Notes: a model not told the origin generated them from the sequence alone. Shown: positions 33,819 through 45,374, numbered from the stretch's first letter. The stretch: 64,000 nucleotides of DNA from Erigeron canadensis (GCF_010389155.1 NC_057769.1:21762735-21826734), one strand, 5' to 3'. Program-made: numbers and translations.

Positions 33819-34055
33819 TTTGTCCTTCATTGATTCCCTTAGTGGTTAGACACCCTGACTTTTGTCCAAGAGGTCACAGGTTCGATACTCTCGTCCTATG
33901 ATTTCCCGCCAGAATTTTAACTTGGCTTTCGTGGAGCTTTTACCGGGTGAGGCGCGGGGGGGGGGGGGGGGAGGGGATCGGGTAGGTCCACGGTATCCAG
34001 TCCGGATACCTGTGATCCAACCCTTGTTGTTCTAAAAATAAAAAATAAATAGAAA
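33819..34055 (+). mobile_element. tRNA-derived SINE with 16-bp TSD
   Basis: AAATCATGTAACTTTT occurs exactly at 33803-33818 and 34056-34071. Inside, near the 5' end, are an A-box-like TAGTGGTTAGACACC (about 33840) and a B-box GGTTCGATACTC (about 33881), the RNA polymerase III promoter of a tRNA-derived SINE. The body has a G run (33956-33972) and GGTATCCAGTCCGGATACC, and ends in an A-rich tail. Perfect duplications suggest a fairly young insertion. Confidence 0.85.
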
Positions 34056-34296
34056 AAATCATGTAACTTTTAGTAACCGACCAATCAAAAACATACACAT
34101 GACAACTCATATGGCTGCCACGTATGTCATGTTACATAATTGGAACTTTTTTTGGAAGTCCACGCATACAATAAAGGTCAACTTGAAATCGCACTATAAC
34201 GTTTCACCCATAGTTAGTTACATTCCGGCGCAATTAACCCTATATTTTCCCTAAAAAACCTTTTTCCATGTATGTATTAAAGCAATCTTTTGCTTG

Positions 34297-34323
34297 CCGC
34301 ACATCGTGCGGGTAAATACCTAG
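34297..34323 (+). mobile_element. Helitron 3' end
   Basis: A perfect short hairpin (CCGCAC-ATC-GTGCGG) is followed after 8 bases by CTAG and then T: the terminal hairpin plus CTRR end of Helitrons. The 5' end could not be placed. Confidence 0.6.
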
Positions 34324-34811
34324 TGTATATATATATATACCCTTTTACAATGGTGCTATCATCTAACGACTAAAATTGAATTTCTACTTTTTGTTAATCA
34401 AAATGTTTAACATTTTCATAATTGATAAAATAATACATTATTTTTTTTCTATAAATTTCCAATAATATTGATCAACAAAAAGACTAACTTATTATGTCAT
34501 TGTTAATTTGTTTTTCTTGTAGTATTCTTCATGTTGAATGTGTGATTGTGATGTTATGCTATGTTATAATATTGTAATAGTATTACCTATTTAATTACCT
34601 TTTTTCATATATGATTTGTGCATAATATATAAAGTATAATTTCTATGTTATTAAGTTATAGTTTGATCATTATATATAATATATTATAGGAGAGATATCA
34701 AATGAGAAGGTGTCTTAAGGAGAGAAGGAGAAAAGGTCCGATTAACCAATCAGAACGTGACATGTGGTTTTTTTATTAAAAAAAACGCGGTGGCATTTGT
34801 GTAAATAAATC

Positions 34812-35735
34812 AAACTTTTGTCAAGCTTGGTCAGCCTGGGTTCTGATCAGCTTGGGTCTGGGTCAGCTTGGGGTCTGATCAACTTGGTTGGGTCAACTTG
34901 GTCAGGTGGGTTCTGGGTCAGCCTGGGTTCTGGGTCAACTTGGGTTCTGATCAGCTTGGTTGGTCAGCATGGCAGTTGGTTGGGTTGGTCAACCTGAGTT
35001 CTGGGTCAGCTTGGTTGGTCAGCCTGGGTTTCGGGTCAGCTTGGGATCTAGATTTGTGTAGAATATGTGTAGATTGTGTCAACCTGACCCAACCTAAGCT
35101 AACCAAGCTGACCCAGACCCCAAGTTGACCCAACCCAACCCCAAACTGACCCAACGCAACCCCAAGCTGACCCAAAACCCATAATCTACATTTGTGTAGA
35201 TCAATCTACATTTGTGTAGCAGATTGTGTTAAGCTGACTCAACCTGACCCAGACCCCAAGTTAACCCAACCCAACCCTAACTTGACCCAACCTGACCCCA
35301 AGCTGACCCAAAACCCATAATCTACATTTGTGTAGATTATGTATCGATTGGGTCAAGATGACCCAACCCAAGCTAACCAAGCTGACCCAACCCAACCACA
35401 AGGTGACCCAAAACCCATAATCTACATTTGTGTAGATTGTGTCAAGCTGACCCAACCCAAGCTAACCAAGCTGACCCAAGCTGACCTTACCTGACCCCAA
35501 GCTAACCCAACCCCAAGCTAGCCCAACCTAACCCCAATCTGACCTAGACCCCAAGTTGACCAAACTGATCACGCTGATCAACCAAGTTGATCAGAACCCA
35601 AGCTGACCAACCAAGTTAACCTAGAACCCAAGCTGACCAAGCTGACCTACCAAGCTTATCAGAACCCAAGCTGACCCAGACCCAAGCTGATCAGAACCCA
35701 GGCTGACCAAGCTTCAGAAAAGTTTGATTTATTTA
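34812..35735. repeat. Inverted minisatellite, GGTCAGCTTGG / CCAAGCTGACC
   Basis: From about 34826 to 35050 the plus strand has degenerate 12-16 bp units around GGTCAGCTTGGGT. From about 35085 to 35710 the reverse complement is repeated, with interspersed AATCTACATTTGTGTAGA units. The outermost about 90 bp of the two halves are almost perfect inverted copies. Confidence 0.9.
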
Positions 35736-37154
35736 CCAAATGTAACACCCCACCGTTGGCAGAAACATGAAGTGTTATGAAAAGTACAGCACGACATGGA
35801 ATTACATAGATACTGATAAAATAGAATATATTACATATATTCCAAAAACATGAGTTCAAAGTCATAACAGTGCTAAAATAGCTTATTACAACCAAGTCCA
35901 TAAATAAATAATCCAAGGCATGTAGCCTCAAAGTCTGACAATTATTTAGGAGCACTAATCTCCAAAGTCCAGTCTAGCATAGCAGTCCTTATCCCTGATT
36001 AGCCTGAGCACCTGAAAAGTATACTAAAACGTGTCAACACAAAGGTTGGTGAGTTCATAGGTTTTAGTCAAAAGTCTAGTCAAAGAAATAAGTCTTTTGT
36101 CGATTATTTTAAGTCTAAACCAGTAATAGTTCAATATGTAACGAGCAGAGTTACACCATAATAAGTCCAAAAGTCTCAATGTCTCAAAGTCCGGCCTTAC
36201 GGTACCTGCCTTAGTCCAAAGTCTCAAGTCTCAACACACACAATAAGTACGTCCCAAGCACAACAAACAACACATAATCACACACATACAACAAGATCAA
36301 AGCACGTCAAATGGCACAAGTAACTCTATACGCACAGGCTCAATATTGAACATAAAACAAAAATCGACAAAACTGTTTGAAAATAAGTATACTTTCCACC
36401 CCAAAACTTGTAAAAGAGGGGCTACGAAACTCACCTGAAAGCAGCACAAGCACAAATATCCTATATCAACGAACAGGAATACGAACTGTCAGAAACACTG
36501 AAATAAGCTCACTATCTGTCCAAAAGTCCTACATTGTCCACAAGTCACCCAGTAAGTACTTACTTAATTGTACAAGTCCGTGTCCTATACTAGTGTCTTA
36601 GGAAATGCCATTATGTCTTGTCAATGTTTTAATGTCTATAATAGTCTTATTGTCCTTATAAATTGTCCAACGGAAAAGGTTCGTTTAATAATGTCACCTT
36701 ACATCTTTTATATCCAGTCATATCTTCATATGGAATATTAATATAAAGATGTGTTGAGTTCAAAAAGTTGTATACTTTATATATAATCTTTAGGATTAGA
36801 TATATTATTTATAAAGTCCTTCGTTTCAAAATAATTTTCATATTTATACATGTATATATAAATTTATATACAAAGCCGTCCATCTTAGTAAATCCGTATA
36901 TATATATATATATTTAAGTCCAATGTCCGTATCAATTTAATTCTTTGTATATATATAATATATATATATATATATATCTAATTAATTTAGTCTTTATATA
37001 TTTATATTTAATTAATCGTGGAAAAATAGGATTTAACTTTAAGCATAAGTTCCAATAATTTAAAAGGTATAATTTAATTTATTTAACACCTTTAATTTTT
37101 ACTAAAATTTCCAAAATAATACCCTAACCCTAATTTTGACCAAATTATGAATCT

Positions 37155-37205
37155 GCCCCTTTGACCGCCGTTGACCGGCCGGTTTGACCAAGTTTGACCA
37201 AGCCA
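37155..37205. promoter_or_regulatory. W-box-like cluster 1 in solo gypsy LTR
   Basis: Four TTGACC cores within about 50 bases. TTGACC/T is the core bound by WRKY transcription factors in plants; binding here is inference. Confidence 0.5.
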
Positions 37206-37853
37206 TAAATCAAGATTTCGGATAGGTCTATGAACCATAACCGATTTCCAAGACTAAAATCGCTAATACAATTCGATTTTTCGATGATCTAACCAAGAAC
37301 AACCCATCAAATCTAAACAAGAACAAAGGCTTCGGATTTTTAGAGGAAAATAGAAAAGAAACCGATTTGTATATATATATATCTATGTAAACATAAGATT
37401 TTTGGGTTTATACATACATATATATGTAAAGATTTTTCGGATATATATATAAATAAAAAATAAATCCATAACCGATTCATACATAAAGGGTATGAAGTTC
37501 GTGACCCCCAAGATGAATAAACATCACAGCGCATCGATTTAACCAAAAACTTACCCAAATCTAAAGAAAAGAAGGAAGGGATGAAGAATTGATGATGGTT
37601 TATGGTGGTTCGTGGTGTGATTCGTGTGGCTCGTGTGAATTCGTGGGGGTAAAAGGTGGTTTGTGGTGGTTCTGTGGTTGGTTCGTGGGTGAATGCTGGT
37701 TAGTTCGTGGGTGAATGGTGGTGGCCGATCGGATTTTGAGGAAGAAAAGGAGGGGGGCGCGACTGCAAGAGAGAAAAAGGGAGAGGAGAGTGTGTGTAAG
37801 TGTGAGTGAGGAAATAAGGGGAGAGACTTAGGGTTAAGGTTTTTGTTAGTTCT

Positions 37854-37915
37854 CCCTTGACCCTTGACCGAGTTTGACCAGTTTTGACCTTACTAAAAAC
37901 TCGTTTGACTCGACC
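37854..37915. promoter_or_regulatory. W-box-like cluster 2 in solo gypsy LTR
   Basis: Four TTGACC and one TTGACT core in about 60 bases, close to the end of a short G-rich region of the same LTR. Confidence 0.5.
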
Positions 37916-38528
37916 ATTCAAGAAGACTCATGACCTGTAAAGTTTATTTTGTCGTCATATTTAAACGTAACTTTTTAATAGCTTTCTAACGGATATAAAC
38001 ATGGCTATATTTAGTTATTAAATCTTTAGTTGATTTAATTTTGAATATTTTACTTAATTTGGCATTTCCACAAGACAACTAGTATTCCTCCTATTCTCGA
38101 GTCCACGTACAATTTTTCTAAAGTCTAAACGCTCATGAAACCCAAATCTAATAAAAGTTTATTTATTCCATAGCAAAGTCTTATTAAACTAATTACGTAC
38201 CTAAACAATACGTACTAAAGTGTCCAAAAAGGTCGTTCAGGGAAACGCTCAGATGACAGTTGTCACACCAAAATGCCACAGTGTATTTTTTTTCATTTTG
38301 ACACATGTCGCGTTCTAATTGGCCTATAGGACCTTCTCTCCCTTCTTTCCTTAAGACACCTTATTTCAGGATCTCTACCCATATAATATAATATAATTCC
38401 AACTTAATTAACATTTTGTCATTGCTAGAAATTCGTTCTTTGTAGTACTCATTTGTGAATAGACGATTGTGATGTTATGCGATGTAATCATATCATAATA
38501 GTATTACCTATTTACCTTTCTTCATATA

Positions 38529-38931
38529 TCTACCAATACAGTAAAACAGGATTAATACTTTTATTAATGAACACTTGGCTTATTATTTACACGACATGTA
38601 TCCTATTTAATTCTTAATTTTACGTTACCTTATTACTATCAAACACTAATATTTAATCATTAACATAATTCTATATAAGTATACATCTTTTGCTAATTAA
38701 AAAGTATTTAATAATACTTATAAAAGTTTACGTATATGGTGATTTAAATCTCGGATATACACTTTCCTACTTTCATGCATACTTCAATTTTATATTCTTA
38801 ACCAATTATAAAACCAAAAGATTCTAAAACATGGTCGACTTTGTATATTAGTAATTATTTGTTAGTTATGCGTATTTTTTATCATTGTATTTTATATTTT
38901 TATTATTATTTTAACATAATTTCCCATGTTA
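38529..38931 (+). mobile_element. Truncated Helitron-like 5' segment
   Basis: It starts TCTACCAATA like the complete copy at 38932 and shares the ACAGGATT stretch, but no matching 3' hairpin end occurs before the next copy starts. Non-coding. Confidence 0.4.
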
Positions 38932-39477
38932 TCTACCAATAAACCAAAGCAGGATTGAAATGTTCCTGAAAAAACACGTGACGTAATCTTTCATTGACAT
39001 GTGTCCTTTTAATTAGTTTATTTTTATTAAATTAGATTTTTTTTAATGTATATAGATTTAATTTTTCTTATTAGTATTAGAAGTAACTCTAACTCTTGAC
39101 ATATAAATACGAAACACATTATAACCTTATTTTGATTGATAATTTTCTCATTAATAAAATTGTCTCTTTTTTTTTTCTCAATTCTTCAAATCCTATTACT
39201 ATAACATGATGACTCAAAAAATTTGAGTTTACGATCTGAAATTACAAGTACCGATTTTGATGTGATTGTAATAATTTAAGGTAAATTCAAATTTTTAACT
39301 AAACATATATATTATATTTATCATTATTCATTACCTTTTATTATAACTTAGCTTTGATTATTGGTTTACTTCAACCACAATTTATTTCAAACTCACGAAT
39401 CATGTATAATGCAAACTTGAATATATTTATGAAACAATCTATATAGTTACCGTAAATCGTACGGGTATTAGGACTAG
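38932..39477 (+). mobile_element. Non-autonomous Helitron, 546 bp
   Basis: Starts TCTACCAATAAACC and ends with hairpin CCGTA-AATCG-TACGG, then TATTAGGA-CTAG followed by T. Non-coding. A sister copy lies immediately downstream. Confidence 0.6.
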
Positions 39478-39488
39478 TATGATTTGTA

Positions 39489-40048
39489 TCTACCAGGAGT
39501 AACATGATTTTGAAATGACACATGCCGTAATTTTTGATTGACACGTGTCCTTTTTAAATTATTTGTTTTATTAAATATACTTTTTTAATTGTATATAAAT
39601 TCAATTTCCTTATTAGACTTCGAATTAAATTCTAACTCTTGGCTTACATATACAAAACACCTTATTTGATTAATTGTTTTCTTATTAATAAAATTGTTTT
39701 TTTTTCTTCTCAATTCTTCAACTCTTATTACTTCTATTACTTATAATAAGTTATTAACATGAAGACTTCAAAAAAATTGAGTATACGATCCGAATTCACA
39801 AGGCTATTTTCCGTCATCTACTATGCTTACAAGTTCCGAATTTGATGTGATTGTAAAACTTTAAGGTAAATCCAAAACTTTAACCAAACATATATTATAT
39901 TTATCATTATTATTATAAGTTGGCTTCAATCATCAGTTTATTTTAACCATAATTTATTTCATACTCACGAATCATGTATGAGACATATTCAAATTTTTTA
40001 TGATATAATTTATATAGCTACCGTACATCGTATGGGTATTAGGACTAA
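39489..40048 (+). mobile_element. Non-autonomous Helitron, 560 bp, sister copy
   Basis: Starts TCTACCAGGAGTAAC and ends with hairpin CCGTACATCGTATGG and ...GGACTAA. About 550 bp parallel to the previous copy, including the ACRYGTGTCCTTTT stretch and the CTCACGAATCATGTAT segment. The hairpin stem has one mismatch. Confidence 0.55.
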
Positions 40049-40744
40049 CAAAATATATAAGGTATACTTTTTATGTAGTTAAGTTATAGAAAGGATCATT
40101 ATAAATATTATAATATATTTTAGGTCTAGATCTTTTAGTAAACGATTAAACACTTAATAACATTGAAAATTAAGAACACAAAGTTAATTTTCAATTGAAT
40201 TATTTATTAATAAGTAATCGAAAAATTTACAAAGAGTAATGCAGAATAAAAGGATCAAAAGACGAACTTTAATTCTAAATTACTCTTCACAGAATACAGA
40301 TTGTGTTTGATACATACAAAATTTATCAAACACTAAAAACTACTGATGGACAGAGATTTTAAGAGAATAATATTTGAAAAACACGAAGTTAAAATTATGT
40401 ATATTCGCGCGACAATTGCACGAACACATTCTTCCAATTAGTGAATTTCCTTTTATAGACAAAGATTCACTTTGGGATTAATGCATGCCACTTGTCCAAG
40501 TCTGATTTGACAAGTGCATGTTCTGACACTTTCCCATACCTATGTGTTCTTTATGTTTTATCTTTCAGATAAGACATCTTTGTCTTTATTCATCGGCAAC
40601 AGCTGATGGACCAACAGGTTTCTTAGAAGAATGTTGTGAGTTGAAATTCTTCTAAATCTGTATTCATCTGCAACTGTCTGTAAGAACTGTTGATGACACT
40701 TTGTTAAATCTTCAAGTGATAATTTAGACTTAAAGATTAATTAC

Positions 40745-42257
40745 TGATGTGCGTTTTTATTTCTTGTCTTTAAATTTATGTTGTACAAGTAACTATCTAA
40801 TCTAAACACACGTAACGAGCAGAGAACCCGGTCAGTGTAGTATAGCCTAGTGGTAAGTTACAGGATCGTTCGCAGAGATGCGTTGCGTTACCTAATCTAG
40901 TAGTACGTGTAATTATAGTTTGTTTGGGGGTTTGTCACTAATACTTTTAACAGTAAATTAAAATCTAACCATACACTTTGCAGTGACAGGCTAATCTGAA
41001 AGTAGTTTGGAAAAAGCAAATAACTGTAATTAAATTAAAATACTTGTTTGGCATCTCCGATCTCATGGTGCGACTAAATACTATCCTACTGGTTTGTTAG
41101 CATGTTGGAAACTTAATCACGGTTCAGATTCTCGTTAGATTCACTTTGTCTAGTTAGTAGTGCTGTCGCTAGACTCACACTACCCTTTAAAACAAATTCT
41201 TGCTAGATTCATTGTTTTAAGCATTAATGACCTAAAGTTTGTGTTACCGATTCATCTTTTAATTACCTGCCTCTTAAGCCATGACCAGTTATAATTCACT
41301 CCGGTGACCACAGTGCTCGTTTCCAAGTCAAAGGATCACGTCTGGCATTGTTAAGCTTGATGTTCAATTCATCCTAGTTACTATGGTTCTGGATCCCTAG
41401 GCTACAAGTGAATCACTTTTTACTTCTAGTTATAGACCGACTAGTCATTTTCTGTCCTAGCATATTAGTCCTAGTGTATGATCATAGACAACCATCAAAA
41501 TTAAACTAATACGTTCAGATATAAAACCAATAGCAACATGAATTACTAATAAACATGGATCTACGATAAGCAGTAAAGCACACTCCAATAGAATCTAAAC
41601 AAACACAGTAAAACAATAAGCGTCTACCTGATCACATTGATCCAAACAAGTATTCAGCCTACTAGCCTAGCATTATTAAAGGAATAACAAAGTCTGAAAA
41701 AGATGAAAGACATTGTTTGATAATATAAAGTAAATAAAGATGAAAGATCTAGACCAAGAGTGAAGATAGGAAGGTGTTTAGATGCTCTAAAACCTCCTTA
41801 GAATCTGCAATTTCGATCTAGGGTTGTTGTTGGGCGGCTAGGGCTGCTGAATCGACTCTCTCTTAGATTTTTGAGGGTTAGTTCGACTTAAATAGGGATA
41901 AAAGTCGGTTACTGACCAGCGGCGCTGGTGGGCTGACCAGCGGCGCTGGTCCTGGGCTTCCATGGGCTAGCGGCGCTGGTGATGGCCAGCGGTGCTGGCT
42001 AGGTGGCCAGCGGCGCTGGTAGCTGCTGTTCTTGTTCTTGCGTCTTCGTTTAGCTCCCGAATTACTTCCTTGTGTCTTGTAACTTCATAGGCTTCCTTCT
42101 TGAGTCACTTAATGTCATTTACCCTCTCTCGCATCTTCCGGGAACCTGTATAAACACGTCATTCATTAAGTACCAATAGTTCCGGAATAATAACTTATTT
42201 AAGCATAGAAATGAAGCCTTCCCTTAGGGGTTTTTATTACAAAATGGACGCTCATCA
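40745..42257 (-). mobile_element. Complete Tat-like solo LTR, 1,513 bp, TSD ATTAC
   Basis: On the minus strand it begins TGATGAGCG at 42257 and ends CGCACATCA at 40745. ATTAC is duplicated exactly at 40740-40744 and 42258-42262. It is the reference copy for the truncated copies at 2673-3962 and 28981-31472. A TATA-like CTATTTAAG (about 41889-41897, minus) lies just downstream of five GC-rich palindromes. Confidence 0.9.
41917..42014. repeat. Array of CCAGCGGCGCTGG palindromes
   Basis: Five units within 100 bp, most of them CCAGCGGCGCTGG or one base off, in an LTR that is otherwise AT-rich. Weaker versions are at 3660-3735 and 29550-29608 in the other copies. Confidence 0.9.
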
Positions 42258-42439
42258 ATTACACAAATTTTTAAGGTCTCCTTTGTTAGCTTCTTTCTTC
42301 GATTTCCGGTGACTGTAATCTTCTACGATACTTGATGATATAAGATCTTGTTGATAAAATGTGCTTAGCAAAAACGTTTTAACTAATTAAATCCATTTTA
42401 GGACTGATATATATATACATATATGAAATTATAATATAA

Positions 42440-43492
42440 TCTATAATATAATTAAAAGAGGAGGTTGAGGGTATACATAGCAACCTAATCCCCTCCTTTA
42501 GCCTAATACTCTCTCCTTATTAATCTTTTTTTTTTTTGATATTTATTTAATATCTATTTTAATTTAGACTTTTGTCCATTATAGGTTCATTATGACTTTT
42601 TCTTCAGCAACAAAAAATAAGACCACATTAGTTCATCTTGAAAATCTTAAGCCAATACATGTTAACCATCATCTACGACTTCGTATTGTGCATGTATGGA
42701 CTGTTTCTGAGTGAAACTACCCGAAGAAAATCAAAACATTCGAGATGGTCTTTGTTGATGAATCGGTATGTCTTTTTCAAATTATGTACTATACACTTTT
42801 TGTTTCTATTTTTGTTGAGCTTAACTCTGAATTGTTTAGTCTAAAATTGTTGTTTGTGTTTGTAGTAAGTTTGGATATTAATACTTTTATTTAACTGAAG
42901 ATGAAAAAAAGGGTAAACTGAAATCAATATTTATATGGAGTTAATTTTCATATGTTTCCTTTTTTAGTTTTCCTATTGATTAAATTGTGATATTGGTCAT
43001 AGGGATTTAATATAATTGAATTCTAATTTTTTAGCTTTGATTAATATATTTTGAGACTACCCGTCCATTTGACGGTTCTGACCAGTAGTTTAATATAAAT
43101 AACTTAAAATGGGATCAAGAGAGCGCCACTTCAAGTTACATCAATCAAGTCATGGAAAGATTTTGAACAAAACAAAGAGCATATTCCTAACCGGAATCTT
43201 GAATAGGGTTTGAACCAATATCTCTATGTGACTTTCCTTTTAGTCCAATCTATATTTATCTTATTTTTCAAACAATATAAATAATTATAACTTTTTATTT
43301 AGTATATAAATATAGATACTAATATAATGAAAACTCTTTTATTAAAAATTTTAGTTTATTCATTGTTACAATATATAAAGATTTTCGTCACCAATCCTAT
43401 TTTATGTAATATTTAATAAATTACAACATAATTTTTTTTACGTCAATATAAATATACTATTAATAGCCCGCGTATTATGCGGGTAAACCAAG
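42440..43492 (+). mobile_element. Possible Helitron carrying an RPA-like fragment
   Basis: The 5' side reads TCTATAATATAATTAAAAGA, Helitron style. A candidate 3' hairpin CCCGC-GTATTAT-GCGGG lies at 43467-43483, but the CTRR end is decayed. A second hairpin, CCGTC-CATTT-GACGG at 43056-43070, could be an earlier end. The RPA-like fragment at 42625 fits, as plant Helitrons often carry replication protein A genes. Confidence 0.4.
42625..42765 (+). pseudogene. Replication protein A-like exon fragment
   Basis: The plus frame reads HLENLKP, then LRLRIVHVWTVSE, an in-frame TGA, and KIKTFEMVFVDES followed by GTATG, a plausible splice donor. This pattern (LKP...RV.W...EMVL.DE) is how the first OB-fold of plant RPA70-like proteins starts. 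Only one exon is visible and it has a stop, so it is a remnant. Identified by recall of the family pattern; a protein search would settle it. Confidence 0.45.
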
Positions 43493-44022
43493 AAACTTTT
43501 TATTTTAATATGTCACACCCCGACTAAAGCGGAAAACTCGGGGTACAAGATAAGCACACGCGCACATGGATGTTACATAGGAAAACTAAATGAGTGCATA
43601 GATTAACCATAAATAGTCAAATACATAGTTCAAATACGCCAAACATAAGTCGCAAACATAGGTTCCATAGCATTCAAATAAAATATAAGATAAGTTCCCA
43701 CACAGGGGAAACGATTAGGCATAATGCCAACTAGCACGTAGAAAAACATGCAAACTCCAAATCCTAAGCATGAAGTCTGCTACGAGTCCCATGCTACCAT
43801 CCTAGCCACGATTTGCTTGATTACCTAAAAGGATACTTAAAAGCGTCAACACAATGGTTGGTGAGTTCGTAAGTTTTATAGTAAACATTTCGCATGAAAA
43901 CATGCTTTTAAGAGTAGACACAACAACGTTCGATTATAGACTTACTTTAGATACAATAAGTACACAACTTGAATTTCAATACGTCTCAAGGACATTTGGT
44001 TAACCAGACAGTGGTAGATAAT

Positions 44023-44203
44023 ACAGGGATAGACACAAAGCACTATCGACCACATAAAGCACACACAGGGATACGCACATGGCACTATCGGTAAAGCGCA
44101 CACAAGGATAGGCACACGACACTATAGGGATAGGAAAACGACACTATCGATAAAGCACACACAGGGATCGACACATGACACTATCGATAAAGCACACACA
44201 GGG
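44023..44203. repeat. Degenerate minisatellite, unit about 45 bp
   Basis: Four to five units built from CACTATCGATAAAGCACACA and CAGGGATMGACACATG segments. Confidence 0.85.
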
Positions 44204-44582
44204 TATCATGCAGTACAGTCTATAATCGACATAATAAAAGAGTATCCGTTATGTAATCGAAAATGTAATCCGATGTATGAAATCATAAATGTATCTGAAA
44301 TATGTAACCATAAGTGTATCCAAAATAGATAGTCATGAAACACCATATACATTTTATAAGAAAAACAGTTTGTATCCTTTTAGCCCCATGAAAACATGTG
44401 AAAAAGGGGACTACGAAACTCACCTGATTGCCAACAATAAAATCAAGCTACACAAGATATTTAGAAGAAAGTAATCGGCACGCAATCAATCTGTTTCAAG
44501 TTATCGCAATTAAGTATATATTCATTATAAGAAAGCGTGCTCATAACGTGCCACCAAATGTTAACTAAGCTACCCAAAAGCG

Positions 44583-44705
44583 TACTAATTTGACTTTGAC
44601 CCAATTTTACAAGTTTGACCAAACTTGACCAAGTTACGAGTTTGACTAAATTGACCAAGATTGACCAAGCCGACCAAAGTTGACTAAACCGACCAAAGTT
44701 GACTA
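44583..44705. promoter_or_regulatory. W-box-like cluster in gypsy LTR
   Basis: About nine TTGACC/TTGACT cores in 120 bases, interleaved with CCGACC. Possible WRKY binding region; inference. Confidence 0.5.
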
Positions 44706-45060
44706 AATCGAGGTAGTAATTGAAATCCGAGGTCTCAATTGAAAGTTGGGGTCTTAAATTGGATTCAGGGTCTTATTTTGGATCTGGGGTCTTATTTTGA
44801 GGTTGGGGTCTTAATTGAGAATTTGGGGTAGTATTTCGCTAAATGACAAATTTGAAATTGAGAGGCTAGATTTAAGAGGCTACAATTGAGAGGCTAGTAA
44901 TCTAGGGTAGTATTTCACTAAAAGACAAAATGAAATTGAGAGGCTACATTTAATTTGCGAGGTCGTAAAAATCAATTGCGAGGTCACAAATTTTGGGGTA
45001 GTATTTCACTAAAAGACAAACTGAAATTGAAACAGTGAACGGGGTTGCAAATTGGGTGGC
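44705..45060. repeat. Degenerate tandem repeats (GGGGTCTTA, GAGAGGCTA, GGGGTAGTATTTC)
   Basis: Short interleaved repeats; the GGGTAGTATTTCNCTAAA segment recurs at about 44826, 44905 and 44998. No coding potential. Confidence 0.75.
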
Positions 45061-45374
45061 GGGGTCGCAAGTTAGAGTTGTCTTTCCCCAATTTTGTTCT
45101 AGAAAACCCTAATCGTTTCTTTTCGGAAAGGTGTTTTTAACATGAAATTGTACTTTTAGACCCACAAACATGTTGGGAAAACAATACTCAAGTCAGAAAC
45201 TCGAAAACGGACTTAAATCTCAAGATTTTGTTAACGACATCACATGGAACTTTGACAAAAGTTGTAGTATATGATTCTAAATCTTTTGGACGTAAAAATT
45301 TTGATACTTGGTGAGTTTAGTGAAAGGACTGGACTCGAAAACCGAAAATGCAAAGTTTTTTTTTTTTATACCCC

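Larger units (their letters stand above)
35741..38267. mobile_element. Solo LTR, 2,527 bp, Ty3/gypsy, TSD CCAAA
   Basis: Begins TGTAACACCCC and ends TTGTCACA. CCAAA is duplicated at 35736-35740 and 38268-38272, and removing it restores the right inverted repeat of the host element. Related in layout to the LTR at 43511 (shared GTCAACACAAAGGTTGGTGA-like segment near 36034). The start motif and length resemble Tekay/Del-type chromovirus LTRs. Contains AT microsatellites (36890-36980) and two TTGACC clusters. Orientation not decided. Confidence 0.9.
34689..38380. mobile_element. Mutator-like fold-back element (non-autonomous), with nested solo LTR
   Basis: Left end GGAGAGATATCAAATGAG... and right end ...ATCTCTACC are inverted repeats, sharing GAAGGTCC, AAGGTGTCTTAAGG and GACATGTG segments. 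The inverted homology continues for several hundred bases: ATAAATCAAAC and the GGTCAGCTTGGG minisatellite on the left are mirrored on the right (35080-35735). Without the solo LTR (35741-38267 plus one TSD copy) the element is about 1.16 kb and mostly stem. No transposase. Flanks are AT-rich, so the 9-bp TSD expected of Mutator elements could not be fixed. Family by end style only. Confidence 0.7.
40131..42420 (-). mobile_element. Possible decayed LTR, reversed, split by a Tat-like solo LTR
   Basis: On the minus strand a TATA box (CTATAAAAGG, about 40452-40461) and CACTTGTC-type repeats upstream look like an LTR promoter. The region continues on both sides of the solo LTR. I could not fix TG...CA ends or a target duplication, so it remains tentative. 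No coding region. Confidence 0.35.

Noticed and set aside
33840..33895. Functional tRNA gene
   Set aside because: A- and B-boxes are present but the sequence does not continue as a tRNA; the A-rich tail and 16-bp TSD show a SINE.
34868..35455. Gly/Leu-rich open frames in the inverted minisatellite
   Set aside because: Low-complexity translation of GGTCAGCTTGG repeats in a fold-back element.
37700..37921. Small gene with an apparent hydrophobic stretch
   Set aside because: Located in a solo LTR, unsupported by any family, composition driven by CT-rich sequence.
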